From Brevibacterium sp. S111 (GTDB lineage Bacteria > Actinomycetota > Actinomycetes > Actinomycetales > Brevibacteriaceae), in the NCBI RefSeq assembly GCF_004745075.1, contig NZ_RHFH01000014.1, positions 26,610 through 90,609 of the forward strand: a DNA stretch of 64,000 bases, given 5' to 3'. Both the position numbers and the translations under genes were made by a program. Position 1 is the first letter of the stretch; every line of letters begins with the position of its first letter. Under the pieces are notes generated by a model. It was not told where the DNA came from. It did no database searches and was given only the letters and a program-made list of their open reading frames with translations. Below, one piece after another: positions 62,898-64,000 of this stretch.

Positions 62898-62952
62898 CGC
62901 TGACCAAGTGATAAAGATGACCATTGCGATGGAGCAATATTGAGAGGGTGCA

Positions 62953-63376
62953 ATGCCGCAACCGAATTTGATCACGACGACACTCACCGCTTGTCTGCTG
63001 GCAACGATTCTGGTGGGATGCACAGTACAAGCTGGCTCCGATGGCCAGGAAGAAGCTGCCGACGGCTTGCTCAGTTCTGTGGACAAGGCCTTCGACGGCT
63101 CAGGGGCAGTCTCGATAGCGCTTGATGCCGATGCCCAAGAAGCACAAGGCCTTGACCCGCAGTCCGCAGCTACTGCACGATCATGGTCGATCTACGGTCT
63201 CGTCTACGAAACTCTGGTTACCGTCGACAAGGACATGAAGATTGCGCCCGGGCTTGCTACTTCCTGGCACCAACCCGACGACATGACATACCAATTTTCT
63301 CTCGACGACAGCGCCGAGTTTTCTAATGGGCGGTCTGTTACTGTCGACGACGTTGTCGAGAGCCTCAAGCGTTTAA
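62953..63376 (+). pseudogene. peptide-binding lipoprotein gene truncated by IS1380-family element
   Basis: First 141 codons of a second family-5 solute-binding protein. Lipoprotein signal with ATILVGC (Cys23), then SWSIYGLVYETLVTVDKDMKIAPGLATSW and SLDDSAEFSNGRSVTVDDVVESLKR. After TTAA (63373-63376) the frame enters an IS end and stops at 63399. A full protein would need about 540 residues. GAGAGGG precedes the ATG. The 3' part is beyond the window or lost. Confidence 0.93.
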
Positions 63377-64000
63377 CCTTGATCCACCGATTCGGTTGAT
63401 TCTTGGCCGTTCGTTCGGGTTCGAGTGCGAACATGACGTGAGGGCAGGAAGTAGTGTCCCGGTCTCTCACCGGTCTCTTCCACAAATGTTTCCCAAGGTC
63501 TCCTCCAGACCCTGCGGCCTCGTGCTCGAGCAGGAGCGGATCGGTCAGGACAATACTGTCCTTGGTGGGCTCAACGCTGCTTGCCAGAGTCGTGCGAAGT
63601 CCGTCGCCCACGGCCACTTCGTGGGCAGGTGCAGGATCAGCTTCCTGGCCCGGTGAGCAATCCGGGCCGGGATGCTGATGATGCGTGTGCGCAGCGTCTG
63701 GGCGCGTACTTTGCTCATCCTGCCACCGATGAGTCCGGCCGCAGCCCGCATCAGGTTGTGCGTGATCGCTGCGATCGCGACCCAGGCGGCGTTGGCGTTG
63801 AACACTCCGGAGGGCATATGCGCCAGCGCCCCGTTCTTCAACTCCGCATTGATCTGCTCGATGATCGCGTGCTTGCGGTGCATCTGGTCAGCAGCGACAG
63901 TGTCGAAACGATCCCGGTCGATGGTGGTGAAGAACGCGTGGTACCGGTACAAGTCGAACAAGGGGTCCTGTCCGGCAGTGCGTTTGGTCTCGTTGAGCTC
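63377..64000 (-). mobile_element. IS1380-family insertion sequence, one end (partial)
   Basis: Starts right after TTAA with CCTTGATCCACCGATTCGG, an end typical of IS1380-family elements, which duplicate TTAA-like 4-bp targets. The transposase reads leftward toward this end. The other end is outside the window. Confidence 0.85.
63545..64000 (-). CDS. IS1380 family transposase (C-terminal part)
   Basis: 151 codons, open to the window edge. Segments HAFFTTIDRDRFDTVAADQMH, EQINAELKNGALAHMPSG and AAWVAIAAITHNLMRAAAGL match the C-terminal catalytic region of IS1380 transposases, including the conserved Glu of the DDE triad in HAIIEQINAELKNG. The N-terminal half lies beyond 64000. Confidence 0.88.
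   Translation of the reverse strand, partial: ELNETKRTAGQDPLFDLYRYHAFFTTIDRDRFDTVAADQMHRKHAIIEQINAELKNGALAHMPSGVFNANAAWVAIAAITHNLMRAAAGLIGGRMSKVRAQTLRTRIISIPARIAHRARKLILHLPTKWPWATDFARLWQAALSPPRTVLS

Overview
The window is a GC-rich chromosomal segment from an actinobacterium. Gene content (paired Asp23 operons, DUF5819/HTTM pair, DUF5926, HAIR-controlled clpB, pyrE-trmH-fba neighbourhood, likely leaderless genes) fits Brevibacterium or a close relative. That assignment is inferred from gene content and was not checked against a database. No tRNA, rRNA or CRISPR array was seen.

Layout. 1-12 kb: metabolic and housekeeping genes (SDRs, a glutamate-synthase-like FMN protein with a DLH-family hydrolase, TM2 protein, MFS carrier, crotonase, NUDIX, cardiolipin synthase, agmatine deiminase, class III CoA transferase). 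12-19 kb: DUF5819/HTTM membrane pair, a compound repeat island, clpB under a textbook HspR (HAIR) operator, and a CPA1 antiporter. 19-30 kb: ECHDC3-like crotonase, SDR/epimerase genes, FAD dehydrogenase, prephenate dehydratase, GT2, DUF5926, a RelA/SpoT-type alarmone synthetase, exonuclease III, a thioesterase. 30-35 kb: a structured repeat-rich intergenic region, then a stress-envelope cluster. It has a leftward operon (Asp23, DUF2273-like, Asp23, DUF6286, AmaP), a divergent ECF sigma factor followed by two Asp23-like genes instead of a recognisable anti-sigma factor, and a GlsB/YeaQ gene that shares a 42-bp upstream element with the first Asp23 gene. 35-49 kb: pyrE, an ABC-2 type exporter whose ATPase has substitutions at three catalytic positions, a SpoU methyltransferase, two acyl-CoA dehydrogenases, UMF1-family, BCCT and AGCS transporters, and class II aldolase.

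48.8-64 kb is an oligopeptide-import region broken by mobile DNA. A dppA-like binding-protein gene is split by a 5,678-bp Tn552/Tn5053-like transposon (serine resolvase, DDE transposase, TniB ATPase, plus VOC, SDR and membrane-protein cargo). The transposon has 26-bp terminal inverted repeats, a 9-bp target duplication and symmetric internal end motifs. Joining the flanks restores an uninterrupted 543-codon gene followed by dppB, dppC and a fused dppDF. Downstream lie an IS5-family element with a canonical -1 slippery site, a LacI-type regulator, and a second peptide-binding lipoprotein gene that is itself cut off by an IS1380-family element at a TTAA target. Two binding proteins of the same family are therefore inactivated by unrelated elements within 15 kb, while the permease and ATPase genes stay intact.

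A 12-mer, TCGCCGAGGCGG, recurs 15 times across both strands in genes and gaps. Long perfect hairpins (up to 29 bp) separate many convergent genes.
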